A DNA stretch of 64,000 nucleotides from Pseudomonas sessilinigenes (lineage in GTDB: Bacteria; Pseudomonadota; Gammaproteobacteria; Pseudomonadales; Pseudomonadaceae), in the NCBI RefSeq assembly GCF_003850565.1, contig NZ_CP027706.1:2914001-2978000 (forward strand), read 5' to 3'. Positions 1-9,126 of the stretch are shown here, one piece after another; within the stretch, counting starts at the first letter, position 1, and each line of letters starts with the position of its first letter. Both the position numbers and the translations under genes were made by a program. The notes beneath the pieces were generated by a model. That model saw only the letters and a list, made by a program, of their open reading frames with translations. It was not told where the DNA came from and ran no database searches.

Positions 1-1385
1 CGGGCCGCGCGCAGCACGGCTTCGTCATCGGCTTCTGGCGCCCCGTAGGTAATGTTGTCCCGCACGCTGCGATTGAATAGGCCGACGTGTTGGCTGACCA
101 CCGCGAATTTTTCACTGAGGGCTTGTCGATCAAGCGCGCCCAACTCGACACCATCGATCAAGATCTTGCCGCTGTTGGGAGACAGTTGGCCGAGTATCAA
201 GCGAATCAGGGTGGTCTTGCCTGCCCCGGAAGGACCGACCAGGCCAATTCTCTGCCCTTTATCGATGACCAGGTCCAGGTTCTCGAACAAGGGTGGCTCT
301 CCGGGATAGTTGAAGCAGACCTTGCTCAACTCGATCCGGCCGGATACCGGCGGGTATTGGGGGGGCGGTGCGCTGTTCCCGACCAGGGAGGCAGGTGCCA
401 GATCGTCCTGGAGAATGAACTCGAGCGCACCGTCGAGCGACCCCAGGTTTTCGTAGAAGGTGATCAAGTTGCGTGACAGGTCGAAAACGGTCATCACCAG
501 TATGTTGGTGGCGGTGAAGACCAGGGCGAAGGCTCCCACGTTGCGTTCGCCGCTCAGCACATCGCCAAGTGCCAGGGCGGTCATTCCGGCGAACAGGCTG
601 AAGACCGCGACGCTGGAGAATATGCGCATCAGCAGGACGTAGCGCCGTAGCAGGCGGGTCCTGTGCCGCTCCTCGTCCAGCCCGGTCGCCAGGAAAGCGT
701 TTTCACGGCTAATCGCGCCATAGGAGAACACGGTTTCAAAGTTTCTCAATACATCGCCAATCTGTCCCGCGGAGTGGCCCGAAGCGATGAATTGCTGGCG
801 GCCCAGATTTAAACAATGAAAGGCAAAGAAGGTCGTGCCGAGCATGTAGATAACAAGCCAGGCTGCAATCATCAAGGCATAAGTGCTATCGGCTATATAA
901 AGGATCAGGCTGAGATTAAGTATCACCACTAACATGTTGACGACATCGAAAGTCAGCAGCTGAATCAATGTAACGCAGTTGTAACTTGAGCGTTTTATCG
1001 CCTCCACCAAGGCACCGCTCTGACGCTGTTGCAGCGAGGCGGGAGAGCGATTCAGCAAATAGGCGATTTGTCGTTTCTGGACGTGCGCGCGCAGGTCTGC
1101 GCTCGCCCTGATGTCGACCCATTGATAGAGCCTGAAGAACACCATGGCCCCGCCACTCAAGGCGATCAGCCCGATGAACCATTGAATGGCAGTGGCGCGT
1201 GCGGCTTCGTCGGTTCCCGCCAGGCCATTGATCACGTGCTCGAACGCCAAGGGAGTGGAACTCTCCAGCAGGGTACCCAAGGCTGTGAATGCAGCCATCA
1301 AGCCAATGCGCAATGCCCCGCTTTCACTCAGCATCTGCCGTAAGTAGACGAGCGGTGTGCGCGCGAGTGGCGGGTAAGAGGTCAT
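1..1385 (-). CDS. ABC exporter, fused membrane and ATPase domains (C-terminus cut by window edge)
   Basis: Reading the minus strand from ATG at 1385 gives an open frame of about 461 codons that runs off the left edge. The first ~310 residues are hydrophobic and fit a type I exporter membrane domain. They are followed by an ATPase domain with Walker A GPSGAGKTTL and a Q-loop region VSQHVGLFNRSVRDNITYG; the signature motif and Walker B lie outside the window. An AAGGAG ribosome site 9 nt upstream supports the start. It is divergent from PRP1 across 69 bp, at the edge of the synthetase cluster. By analogy with exporters fused in this way in other peptide clusters, it probably exports the acyl-peptide to the periplasm, where the cluster acylase would act. 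Family is confident; substrate is inference. Confidence 0.85.
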   Translation of the reverse strand, partial: MTSYPPLARTPLVYLRQMLSESGALRIGLMAAFTALGTLLESSTPLAFEHVINGLAGTDEAARATAIQWFIGLIALSGGAMVFFRLYQWVDIRASADLRAHVQKRQIAYLLNRSPASLQQRQSGALVEAIKRSSYNCVTLIQLLTFDVVNMLVVILNLSLILYIADSTYALMIAAWLVIYMLGTTFFAFHCLNLGRQQFIASGHSAGQIGDVLRNFETVFSYGAISRENAFLATGLDEERHRTRLLRRYVLLMRIFSSVAVFSLFAGMTALALGDVLSGERNVGAFALVFTATNILVMTVFDLSRNLITFYENLGSLDGALEFILQDDLAPASLVGNSAPPPQYPPVSGRIELSKVCFNYPGEPPLFENLDLVIDKGQRIGLVGPSGAGKTTLIRLILGQLSPNSGKILIDGVELGALDRQALSEKFAVVSQHVGLFNRSVRDNITYGAPEADDEAVLRAA

Positions 1386-1454
1386 ATGCTATTACTCCTT
1401 GGGCGTAAAAAGTATTAGTTGGAAAAAACTTGACACTCATAGGTAGGGATAACC
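1386..1454. promoter_or_regulatory. Divergent intergenic region between ABC exporter and PRP1
   Basis: Only 69 bp separate the two starts, so both promoters must be packed here or overlap the genes. The exporter side has a clear AAGGAG site. The PRP1 side has only a weak TAGGGA-like site. A TTGACA hexamer lies at 1430-1435, but no -10 fits before the PRP1 ATG. Confidence 0.35.
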
Positions 1455-2405
1455 ATGAACAACAACTTTCCTGATCCGAAAAACTTGCAGCAGTCGTTGG
1501 TTTCTAATCTGGGAGCAGTCGCTGATATTGCAGGCGAACTGCGCAGTAAGAGCAGCTCTGGGCAACTCCGATTCGAACTTGGAGGTGTCAAACTAGCGGG
1601 TCTTGATCTGTCCGGCACCCGAGTGTCGTATTCCAACTTGAAAAAGAGTGACTTGTCCGGCGCCTCCCTGAGTGCTGCTCGCTGGGACGGCTGCTTCTTT
1701 GACTCGGCCAACCTGACGAAGGCGAACCTGGCGAAAGGGGTGTTCACCAGCTCAAGTTTTGTCGACACCGGACTGAACGAAAGCGACCTGTCTGATGCCG
1801 ACCTGAGCGGCGCGACCATCACCAACACCCTGTTGTCAGGGTGCAAGGGCGACAGGCTGAATCTGAGCAAGGCCAGCCTGTTCACTTCGAAGGTCGCCGG
1901 TGGTTCTTTCCGTTCCTCGACCCTGGTAGGGGCCGTGGCTCGTGAATCGCGATTCGACTCGACGGATTTCTCGGGAGCCGATTTCTCGGACGGCATTTTC
2001 ACCAACTCGCTATTCCATGGCGTCAACCTGTCCAGCATCAAGGCGGTGGGTGCGAACTTCGAGAAGACCCGGTTCACCGAAGTGGTCCTGGCCGGCGCCG
2101 ACCTGAGCAACGCCTTCCTTGGCCACGCTGATTTGTCGGGTGCCGACCTGTCCGGGGTCAACCTGAGCAACGCCAACCTGCAGGGCTGCAACCTTGCCGG
2201 TGCCAAGCTCGATGGCGCGCAACTGATTGGCGCCAACCTGCAAGGTGCAGACCTGCTGGGTGCCAGCCTTGAAAAAACCCAGGTGGCCGGAGCCAATTTC
2301 TCCGGTGCCAAACTCGATGACTCGTTCAAGCTCGCGTCGGGCCTCGATGCCGTGGACCAGTTGCAGGCTGGCAGCTCGAAAACCCTCGCCCTGAGACTCA
2401 TCTAG
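1455..2405 (+). CDS. Pentapeptide-repeat protein (PRP1), putative self-resistance
   Basis: The 316-residue product is built almost wholly of A(D/N)LSX-type pentapeptides from about residue 45 to 290, most regular in the C-terminal half (for example GADLSGVNLSNANLQG). Such repeats fold into a right-handed beta-helix. Members such as Qnr, McbG and AlbG protect DNA gyrase or topoisomerase IV; they are about 190-220 residues long, shorter than this. It sits inside the cluster between the exporter and the amidotransferase-like gene, and two more pentapeptide-repeat genes lie at 17274 and 18895, so self-protection is the best guess. The final TAG overlaps the TAG of the convergent gene within the palindrome CTAG (2402-2405). 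Target is not shown by the sequence. Confidence 0.85.
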   Translation: MNNNFPDPKNLQQSLVSNLGAVADIAGELRSKSSSGQLRFELGGVKLAGLDLSGTRVSYSNLKKSDLSGASLSAARWDGCFFDSANLTKANLAKGVFTSSSFVDTGLNESDLSDADLSGATITNTLLSGCKGDRLNLSKASLFTSKVAGGSFRSSTLVGAVARESRFDSTDFSGADFSDGIFTNSLFHGVNLSSIKAVGANFEKTRFTEVVLAGADLSNAFLGHADLSGADLSGVNLSNANLQGCNLAGAKLDGAQLIGANLQGADLLGASLEKTQVAGANFSGAKLDDSFKLASGLDAVDQLQAGSSKTLALRLI

Positions 2406-4735
2406 CCCCTCATAGCCTGTTCAATGTCTCCCCGGGACTCAGGTTCCGGGGAGCATAGAGCCTGGATGACATCATTGAGCAAGACATCCTGCGGATGGCT
2501 ATCGTCCATGCTCCAGCACAGGTGCAAGCCACTGCTCGTGCGGCGGATCGACAACCAGCTCCTGTCGCCCGCGATGGCCAGGCCGGACATCTGGCGTTGC
2601 TCCTGGAACAATGTGTCGGTGCCGAGCACTTGCTCTTCGAGCACGATGACCACCTGCGGGTCGTCGCCTCGCCAACGCTGCTCCTGGCCAGTCACGTGGC
2701 CGATGCGTTGATCGTCGCCCTGGCGCAGTGAGCGCAAGAGGCTGACGGGACTGGGGGCCAGGGCCTTGGCTATCGCCTGGGCCAGGGCCAGGCCATCGCT
2801 CTCGTCGACGTGCAGTAGTTGCCGGGTGGGCCGCGCAGCGGATCCTGCCCCGAGACCTGCCCATGGGGGCAACTCGGGTTCGGGCAAATCGGTGGAGCGT
2901 GGCATTGGCAACCTGGGCTGGGTATCGGTGGCGATCAGGCGATAGAACCATTCCAGGTGATGGAGCAGGATCGACCAGGAGGCTTCATCCATGACCAGGC
3001 GCTGCATGGCGATGGCGATCGTGCTGTGTCCCTGGGCGTTGGGGGAGGCTACGGCGAACAGCAGCAATGGCTGATCGAGCCCGTCGCCTACCTTCGACAG
3101 CAAGGCCTCTGGCAACCGGGCCTGCAGCGCTTGGCGTTGTTCCCGGGATTTGCTCGACAGGTCGGCCCAGATCAACGGCAGGTTGCTGGGGATGGGCGCG
3201 ACATGGCCCTCGATGCCGGTGTCGGTTCGACTTAACTGCAGGCGCAGCGAGGGATGCAGTGTCAACACTTGGAACAGTGCCCTGCGAAACAGGTTCTGAT
3301 CCAGGGGTTCGCGGCTGCAGATCACTCGTGTCAGCCAGCCTTCACGCGGGTCGCCCGCGGTTTGCAGCAACTGCCGTTGGGCTGGGGAGAGTTCGCATTG
3401 ACGCTTGGTCGGGAGTATCTCGATGGGGAGCATCTGTGGCGCCAGCGCCTCGGCAATGGGCCTGCCTTGGTCGTCACGCTGGATGAGGGCAACCCTGATC
3501 AGCTTGGGTTGCACATCCTGGCGTGGCCACCGGGCCCTGACGGCGCGATCCAGGTCCGCCATGCTGGCGCCCTTGTTCAGTACGGCGAACACCTCGACCT
3601 CGGCGGGGGCGTCCTGCGCCGGGGTCGGCAGGTAGTCGATGGACTTCAGGATCTTCGTGACCCGTTCATCATCGGAGACGCCGGCCAGCTCGGCTATCGC
3701 GCTCTCTCGGTCCAGGTGGCCAAGGCGCACTTCCCAGGCAGTGGGTATCTCGTAGTTCGAGAAGCCTTTTTCCAGCCCGTGGACGGCAACCCCGACATCA
3801 TTTATCAAGCAGTTGGATGAGCAGAACCCGGTATCCGTCGGCTCTTGCCATCCAGCCTGGCTGTTCCTCAGGTAATCGTAGATGTCCTTTTTTTGCGCAT
3901 CGCTGTAGCGATAGAAGTCGATCAGCTGGGTTCGTTGGAAAATCGAGTCGTCATAGAAGGCCCTGCCGTCGAGACCGGCATAGCGTTCGACCTGGTGGTA
4001 GATCTTGCGACCCTCGGCGAGCTTGGCGTCGATGACTTGCGGGTCGAAGATATTCCGGTCATGGAAGAACCTGAGGCGCTCCTCGACGATCTGGCCACGG
4101 GACATCCCGGTGAAGATGAGGTTGATGCCACGCTGGTCGGCCAGCACCAGGCTGTGATCCAGAAGCGCCTTGAAGCAGCCTTTGCAGACGGTGCTATGGC
4201 GTTGCAGGCTTTCGCGGAACACTTCGCGCATCTGCGCATGAGTGCCGGTGACATGCTCGATGTTCAGGTCGCTGGTAATGCGGGCGATATTGTCGAACGC
4301 CTGGCGCGAGATGAAGCCGTTGTCGAAGGTGTAGGTCATCACCTTGAGCTGCATGTCCACCAGCTGGTGGAGAACATAAGTCGAGTCCTTGCCGCCACTG
4401 AACAGCAGCATGCAGTCGATATCGGAACGCTTGTGCGGGCGATTGGCGTCGACGATCCCCTGTAGCGTGGCACGGTCGCTGAAGTACAGGTCCAGGCGCT
4501 CTTTATAGCGGTCGTAACGACGGCACTCGCTACAGACACCCTCATGGTCCAGGCGGATTCCCGTGACTTGCGTCGAGATGGCGCAACGGCTGCAACGACT
4601 GGCGGTCACGGAGCGCGGCGAGTGGGCCATCGCCACGTCGCTCACCAATCCGCAGGACAGGACAAGCTGTTCCAGAGTATTCAGCTCGGCCTGGCTGAGC
4701 GCCTGTTGCGCCGGATCTTGGGCTGGACCTTTCAT
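2402..4735 (-). CDS. Fusion: N-acetyl sugar amidotransferase-like (AANH/PP-loop) domain + degenerate E/C-like domain
   Basis: The 777-residue product has two parts. Residues ~45-380 resemble the WbpG-type N-acetyl sugar amidotransferases: CxxC pairs at 48/51 and 68/71, PP-loop SGGKDS at 113-118, a third CxxC at 184/187, and an FTGMSRGQ segment. That family activates an amide oxygen with ATP and turns it into an amidine using ammonia. Residues ~435-777 look like a shortened condensation/epimerization domain: an LSPAQRQLL start and a segment QRLVMDEASWSILLHHLEWFY where an active domain would have HHxxxDG, so the catalytic histidines are lost. The start overlaps the upstream A-T stop (ATGA) and has a GGAG site. 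A peptide-borne amidine or related N-transfer is a reasonable guess. The E-like part may only dock carrier proteins. Function unproven. Confidence 0.75.
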   Translation of the reverse strand: MKGPAQDPAQQALSQAELNTLEQLVLSCGLVSDVAMAHSPRSVTASRCSRCAISTQVTGIRLDHEGVCSECRRYDRYKERLDLYFSDRATLQGIVDANRPHKRSDIDCMLLFSGGKDSTYVLHQLVDMQLKVMTYTFDNGFISRQAFDNIARITSDLNIEHVTGTHAQMREVFRESLQRHSTVCKGCFKALLDHSLVLADQRGINLIFTGMSRGQIVEERLRFFHDRNIFDPQVIDAKLAEGRKIYHQVERYAGLDGRAFYDDSIFQRTQLIDFYRYSDAQKKDIYDYLRNSQAGWQEPTDTGFCSSNCLINDVGVAVHGLEKGFSNYEIPTAWEVRLGHLDRESAIAELAGVSDDERVTKILKSIDYLPTPAQDAPAEVEVFAVLNKGASMADLDRAVRARWPRQDVQPKLIRVALIQRDDQGRPIAEALAPQMLPIEILPTKRQCELSPAQRQLLQTAGDPREGWLTRVICSREPLDQNLFRRALFQVLTLHPSLRLQLSRTDTGIEGHVAPIPSNLPLIWADLSSKSREQRQALQARLPEALLSKVGDGLDQPLLLFAVASPNAQGHSTIAIAMQRLVMDEASWSILLHHLEWFYRLIATDTQPRLPMPRSTDLPEPELPPWAGLGAGSAARPTRQLLHVDESDGLALAQAIAKALAPSPVSLLRSLRQGDDQRIGHVTGQEQRWRGDDPQVVIVLEEQVLGTDTLFQEQRQMSGLAIAGDRSWLSIRRTSSGLHLCWSMDDSHPQDVLLNDVIQALCSPEPESRGDIEQAMRG

Positions 4736-6561
4736 AGTTGCTCCAACAGTTGCAACAGTTCGTCATCGTCGGCCGTCGCCGTGAGGATGTCGGCTTCGAT
4801 CCTGGCGGCCAGGCCCTTGATGGTCGGGTCGTCGAGGAAGTCGCGTAGTGCAATGTTGATGGCGAAGGCGGCCTCTACCCGCGACAGCACTTGCATGGCG
4901 AGAAGCGAGTGCCCACCCACGGAAAAGAAGTTGGCGGTGGCGCTTGGCGTATCGATCTGCATCAGCTCGCGCCAGATCGACGCCAGCGTGACTTCAACCG
5001 GGGTCTGTGGCGCTACGTATTGGGCGCTGTCCATGACCTGTGCAGTGATCTCGGGCAAGGCGCTGTAGTTGATCTTGCCGGTCACGGTGCGCGGCAGTAC
5101 CGGAAGAAAACTGAAGTGCCTGGCGATCATCGCGATCGGCAAGCGCTCGCTCAGGAAGCGGCGCAGCTCGGCTTCGGGTACCTCCGGGCTGGTGACCAGA
5201 TAGGCGATGAGTTCGTTGCCGCCCTCGTTCAGCTTGCGCTCGACGATGGCAACGTCCCTGACGCTGGAGTGCTGGCGGAAGGCGTTCTCGATTTCTCCCA
5301 GTTCGACGCGAACCCCATTGATCTTGATCTGCCGGTCGCGACGGCCAATGAATTCGAGTTCGCCATCGTCGAGCATCCGTCCCAGGTCCCCGGTGCGATA
5401 GACCAGGTCGTCGGCATCGCCGCTCACCGGGTTGCTGACGAAGACTTCCGATGTCAGGTCGGGTCGCTGGTAGTAACCCAGGCTCTTGAACGGCGTGCGA
5501 ATGTAGATCTCGCCGATCATGCCGACCCCACAGGGTTTTTGCCGGCTGTCGAGGACCAGCACCCGGCAACCGTCGATCGGCTTGCCCACCGGAACACTGG
5601 CCCGCTCTGCGTCTTTGCGTTCAACACGATGAAACAGCTTGATCATCGTGGTTTCGGATGGGCCATAGAAATTGATCAGCTCGACCTCAGTACCGAAGGC
5701 GTCGAAGAACCGCTTGACATCGATAGGCAGCAATACGTCGCCTGCGACACAGATCCGCTTCAGTGTCTCAGGGCGCCACGCACGGTTCTGCAAGGCATTG
5801 AGCAGGATGCGCAAGATCGCAGGAGTGGTATGCACCAGCGTCACTGCGGCGCTGTCCAGCCAGTTGATCAGTCGCTCTGCGTCGGCCATCAGGTTGCGGT
5901 CCGGTGGCAGGCAGACCGTTCCGCCGATGTTCAACGGCGTGAAGATGTCACGCAAGAAGGCATCGAACGCGGGCGTGGTGAACTGGGTGCAGCGCACGGA
6001 TGCATCCAGGTCGAATGCCCGGGCTTCCCATCTGGCAAAGTGCGCGATGCTTTTCAAGCGCCCCAGGATGCCTTTGGGTTCACCGGTGGAGCCGGAGGTG
6101 AAGTAGATGTAGCAGGGGCCCTCGGGGTCCTCCTCGAGCGTGTCCTGGCGCGGGGTATCGGCGCTACGAGGAACCCCGATGTCGATGAGCGCGACGGACT
6201 CGTGGATACCCAACTGCTGGATAAGGGCCGCGCCAGCGGCGTCGCACATAATGGCGAGGGGGTCTGCGTTGTCGATGGCCGTGTAGAGCCGGGCCGGTTG
6301 TGTCTGTGGGTCCAGGGGGACGAAGACCAGGGTCTCTTTCATCGTCGCTATGAGTGCCGCGATCACCTGCGCGGGCTCCGAGGACAGGATGACCACGGTA
6401 CCGCTCGCCGGGCCCAGGCGGTCTCGCAACTCCACTGCCAGGCTATCGGACCATTGATCCAGGGCGCCATAGCTCAGGTCGCTTGTCACGCTCGACAGGG
6501 CAACGCGCTCAGGATGCTGTTTGGCAAGTGCGGAAAAGATTTTCGCAGCGTTGATCGTCAT
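4732..6561 (-). CDS. Free-standing NRPS adenylation-thiolation (A-T) protein
   Basis: 609 residues: an adenylation domain (~15-510; A3 YFTSGSTGEPKG, A4 FDAFLRDIF, A5 NFYGPSETT, A7 YRTGDLG, A8 GRRDRQIKINGVRVELGEIE, A10 VTGKINYSAL) and a thiolation domain with NFFSVGGHSLLAM (phosphopantetheine serine near residue 555). The specificity pocket read by eye is D-A-R-H-C-A-F-M-I-K, which I cannot match to a known residue; Arg at position 239 is odd and might pair with an acidic side chain. An AGAGGTAA ribosome site precedes the ATG. It lies 8 bp downstream of the acylase gene and overlaps the AANH fusion by 4 bp, so the three are one operon. The A-T protein probably presents its aminoacyl group to a partner condensation domain or to the AANH enzyme. 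Confidence 0.9.
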   Translation of the reverse strand: MTINAAKIFSALAKQHPERVALSSVTSDLSYGALDQWSDSLAVELRDRLGPASGTVVILSSEPAQVIAALIATMKETLVFVPLDPQTQPARLYTAIDNADPLAIMCDAAGAALIQQLGIHESVALIDIGVPRSADTPRQDTLEEDPEGPCYIYFTSGSTGEPKGILGRLKSIAHFARWEARAFDLDASVRCTQFTTPAFDAFLRDIFTPLNIGGTVCLPPDRNLMADAERLINWLDSAAVTLVHTTPAILRILLNALQNRAWRPETLKRICVAGDVLLPIDVKRFFDAFGTEVELINFYGPSETTMIKLFHRVERKDAERASVPVGKPIDGCRVLVLDSRQKPCGVGMIGEIYIRTPFKSLGYYQRPDLTSEVFVSNPVSGDADDLVYRTGDLGRMLDDGELEFIGRRDRQIKINGVRVELGEIENAFRQHSSVRDVAIVERKLNEGGNELIAYLVTSPEVPEAELRRFLSERLPIAMIARHFSFLPVLPRTVTGKINYSALPEITAQVMDSAQYVAPQTPVEVTLASIWRELMQIDTPSATANFFSVGGHSLLAMQVLSRVEAAFAINIALRDFLDDPTIKGLAARIEADILTATADDDELLQLLEQL

Positions 6562-6569
6562 GAGCGAGG

Positions 6570-8753
6570 TTACCTCTCAGTCGTGGTCGGCACAGGGGGA
6601 TTCGTGAGGTCCGCGCCACGCACTAGGCGGGCTGGCGAGTATGGGAGTCTTTCGCTGAGCGTGATGTCGTCGCGTGACAGCGGCAGTTGCAATAGCGTTC
6701 GCAGATGCTTGTCGGCATAGAGTTGCATCTGGTTGCGCACTCCTTGCGGCGAGGGCTCGGTGAAGTTGCCATAAGCCAGCAGCCCTCGGGCATGGGGCGG
6801 GGTATCGAATTGCACGATGGCGGTGAAGCCATCGCCACCGTTGGCAATGTGTTCGAGGGGGGAAGGGGAGTCGTCGAAATAGGTGGCCCGGATCAGTCCC
6901 AGCGGATCGGGCCCGCCGTTGCCGGGTCGCAGTCGAGCGCCAGGTAACTTGTAGAGTTCGCCCCAGGCAATGTCCGGGGAGGCCCCGGTCTTGCGCAGCT
7001 GGCGGACGGCATCGGCGAGTGTCGCTGCGGCTTTTGCCGGTTCGGCCAGGCCGCGAGGGCCGGCCAGAGGGTCCTGAGGATTGAAGGGCACGGTAAATAT
7101 GCTGTCATCGCCCGGCATCATTTTCACCCATTGCTGAAACAGCGGCGCGCCACGGCTGCCGGCATTCATCGCGCGGTCCCAGCGAGCGAGGATCTGCGCG
7201 CCTACCTGGCTCTCGGAGTCCGTGGAACGCCGTCCTGCTGCAATCAGGTCATCGAGGGTGCGTGTGGCCAGCTCGGAGCCGGTATCGAGCTTGAGGTTCA
7301 CCAAGGCGTTGAAGTCAGTCGATCGTGCAGGCTTGAGGTACTCGATGATGCGTTGTGCCCGCAGGTTGACGAACTGGCTGTTGACCAACCCCTTCGGGTA
7401 ATGGCTTGGAACCAGGGTATTGGGCAGGGTGGCCGTCCAGGGTGGGTCGTTGGCGTTCTGCAGCCATCCGCTTTGGGGGGTGGTGATCTGCGGCAGCTTG
7501 TCCAGGGGCAGGACTGCGGTCCACAGCTGGTTGCTTTTTCGCCCATCCAGCAAGAGCGATGCCCTGGGGATCGGGTACTGGGCAGAAGGGTTGCGGCCAC
7601 CGAAGTAATAGGCGATCTGCCCATTGCGATCGGCATAGATGATGGAAAAGACCGCAATCTGCTGCTGCGCCAGCGATTGGTTGAACTCGTCGAGGTTCTG
7701 CGCGCGTGCCATCTCTCGGTACTGGGACACGGTATGTGCAGCGTCTTTCCCAGTTACCCAGAGTGCCAGCGCGCGTTGCTTGTCCCGGGCGATCACCGGG
7801 CCGAAAAGGCTGTCGCGGACCTCTATGCGTTTTTCTTCGAACTGCCCGGAGGGCAGGCGTACGCGCACGGTTTCGACGCGGGTCGAGAAGGCGGTGCGCT
7901 TGCCATCGAGCAGGTAGCCATCGCCTTGCAGCGCGAGTTCATAGAGGTAGTAGCTGTGCATGGGGTTGACGGTGTGGGTCCAGCCCAGCGCCTGGCTGAA
8001 ACCTATCACATGCATGGGCAGGCCAAGAAAACTCACCCCGTAGAAGCGATTGTCAGGGGTGATGGATTCGTATTCGAACCAGCGCACCAGTTCGGACCAG
8101 GGCAGGTGCGGGTTGCTCAACAACAGGGCCTTCCCGGCGGATTTGCCTGGCGCAATGGCTATGGCGTTGGAACCGCGGTTCTGCACCTCGGCCACAGCCG
8201 GTACAGCACCACTGGCCCATGCCTGGGTATCGGCAGCGATCATGCCCGGGGAGGTGGCAAATTCGTATAACAGCACATGGGCCAGGCGTGCCAGGACGTC
8301 AACGGCCCGGATCGGCAGCACGCTGCGTAACGGTGCGTCGATTTGCTCAGGATGATTGGCTGCAAAATCGTTGATGCCCCTGGCAAAAGACTCCAGGACC
8401 GCGCGTTCTGTGTCCCGCTGTTGTGTCAGCCAAAGGCTGGCGGTTTGTGCGACCCCCATCTGCCGTACCCAGATGTCTTGCGCCAGGGCCTTTTCGACGC
8501 CCAGTGTTCCGGGGGTTTCGGCCAGGCGCCCACGTGCGCGGGCCATGAGGCTGAGCACTGTATTGGCGTTGGCGCGCATTTGCGCCCAGCCCACGGCATA
8601 GGCCAGTTGCTCCTCGGTGCGGGCTTCTATATGGGGAACGCCCCAGATGTCCCAGGTGATCGGGATCGGGTCTTGGGCAGGGCTGGCATGTGCGAAGGGG
8701 GAAAATAACAGGAGCAGGCAAACTGCGGCGAGCAGGCTGTTGAATGGACCCAT
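6570..8753 (-). CDS. Secreted penicillin-acylase family (Ntn) hydrolase, likely prodrug deacylase
   Basis: I place the start at the ATG at 8753, not an upstream ATG at 8810. This gives AGGGAGGT 7 nt before the codon and a clean signal peptide (MGPFNSLLAAVCLLLLFSPFAHA, cleavage after AHA). The 727-residue precursor has a short alpha part, then NRGSNAIAI with the presumed N-terminal nucleophile Ser195, followed by the long beta part. This is the penicillin G acylase/PvdQ family, matured by self-cleavage in the periplasm. PvdQ removes the fatty acyl cap of pyoverdine precursors in Pseudomonas. Because the cluster also has a fatty-acyl-AMP ligase, this enzyme most likely removes the lipid cap after export. 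It is first gene of the minus-strand operon with the A-T and AANH proteins. Confidence 0.87.
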   Translation of the reverse strand: MGPFNSLLAAVCLLLLFSPFAHASPAQDPIPITWDIWGVPHIEARTEEQLAYAVGWAQMRANANTVLSLMARARGRLAETPGTLGVEKALAQDIWVRQMGVAQTASLWLTQQRDTERAVLESFARGINDFAANHPEQIDAPLRSVLPIRAVDVLARLAHVLLYEFATSPGMIAADTQAWASGAVPAVAEVQNRGSNAIAIAPGKSAGKALLLSNPHLPWSELVRWFEYESITPDNRFYGVSFLGLPMHVIGFSQALGWTHTVNPMHSYYLYELALQGDGYLLDGKRTAFSTRVETVRVRLPSGQFEEKRIEVRDSLFGPVIARDKQRALALWVTGKDAAHTVSQYREMARAQNLDEFNQSLAQQQIAVFSIIYADRNGQIAYYFGGRNPSAQYPIPRASLLLDGRKSNQLWTAVLPLDKLPQITTPQSGWLQNANDPPWTATLPNTLVPSHYPKGLVNSQFVNLRAQRIIEYLKPARSTDFNALVNLKLDTGSELATRTLDDLIAAGRRSTDSESQVGAQILARWDRAMNAGSRGAPLFQQWVKMMPGDDSIFTVPFNPQDPLAGPRGLAEPAKAAATLADAVRQLRKTGASPDIAWGELYKLPGARLRPGNGGPDPLGLIRATYFDDSPSPLEHIANGGDGFTAIVQFDTPPHARGLLAYGNFTEPSPQGVRNQMQLYADKHLRTLLQLPLSRDDITLSERLPYSPARLVRGADLTNPPVPTTTER

Positions 8754-9126
8754 CAATCGCACCTCCCTGTGACACTCATTGCCAGATCCATCCATGACCC
8801 GCCGGCCCATCGCGACCTGAGCGCATGACAGGGGCGCTTCAAGCCAGGCCCGAGGCCTGGCTGCGGGAGTTGAACGATGCTAGTACATGATTTTCAATCG
8901 CGCCAACGAGGGAGGGAGGCTTTGCGGTTCGAGGTTCAAGTGACGCCTTTGCCACCGGCAGTAGTGGGGGACGGACGGATAAAAATTTTCTTTTTTTAAA
9001 ACTGGACTACTTTTCCTGCTTGGTAACTGTGTTCTGACCGTTATTGCCTGGGTTGTGTGGAAAGACGTTCAACGGCCGCCTAGCTCTTTGGACGATGCAC
9101 CCGGACCACAAGGAGCAGTGAAAGCA
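8754..9126. promoter_or_regulatory. Divergent intergenic region between acylase and C-A-T-C synthetase
   Basis: About 370 bp with no convincing gene; it must hold promoters in both directions. The centre (about 8985-9015) is AT-rich with a T-run and an A-run, unlike its flanks. I could not identify a convincing -35/-10 pair by eye. An open frame extends the synthetase upstream to an ATG at 9055, but that start has no ribosome site. Confidence 0.4.

Noticed and set aside
1430..1458. TTGACA at 1430-1435 as a PRP1 promoter
   Set aside because: No -10 element fits at 15-19 bp, and transcription would start inside the coding region.
1415..2401. Long minus-strand open frame opposite PRP1, and similar ones opposite NRPS genes
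   Set aside because: Repetitive, low-complexity translations that mirror the regular codons on the coding strand; typical for GC-rich pentapeptide and NRPS genes.
9055..9126. Upstream ATG extension of the C-A-T-C synthetase
   Set aside because: No ribosome site before 9055 and the added residues are not C-domain-like; 9127 has AAGGAG upstream.
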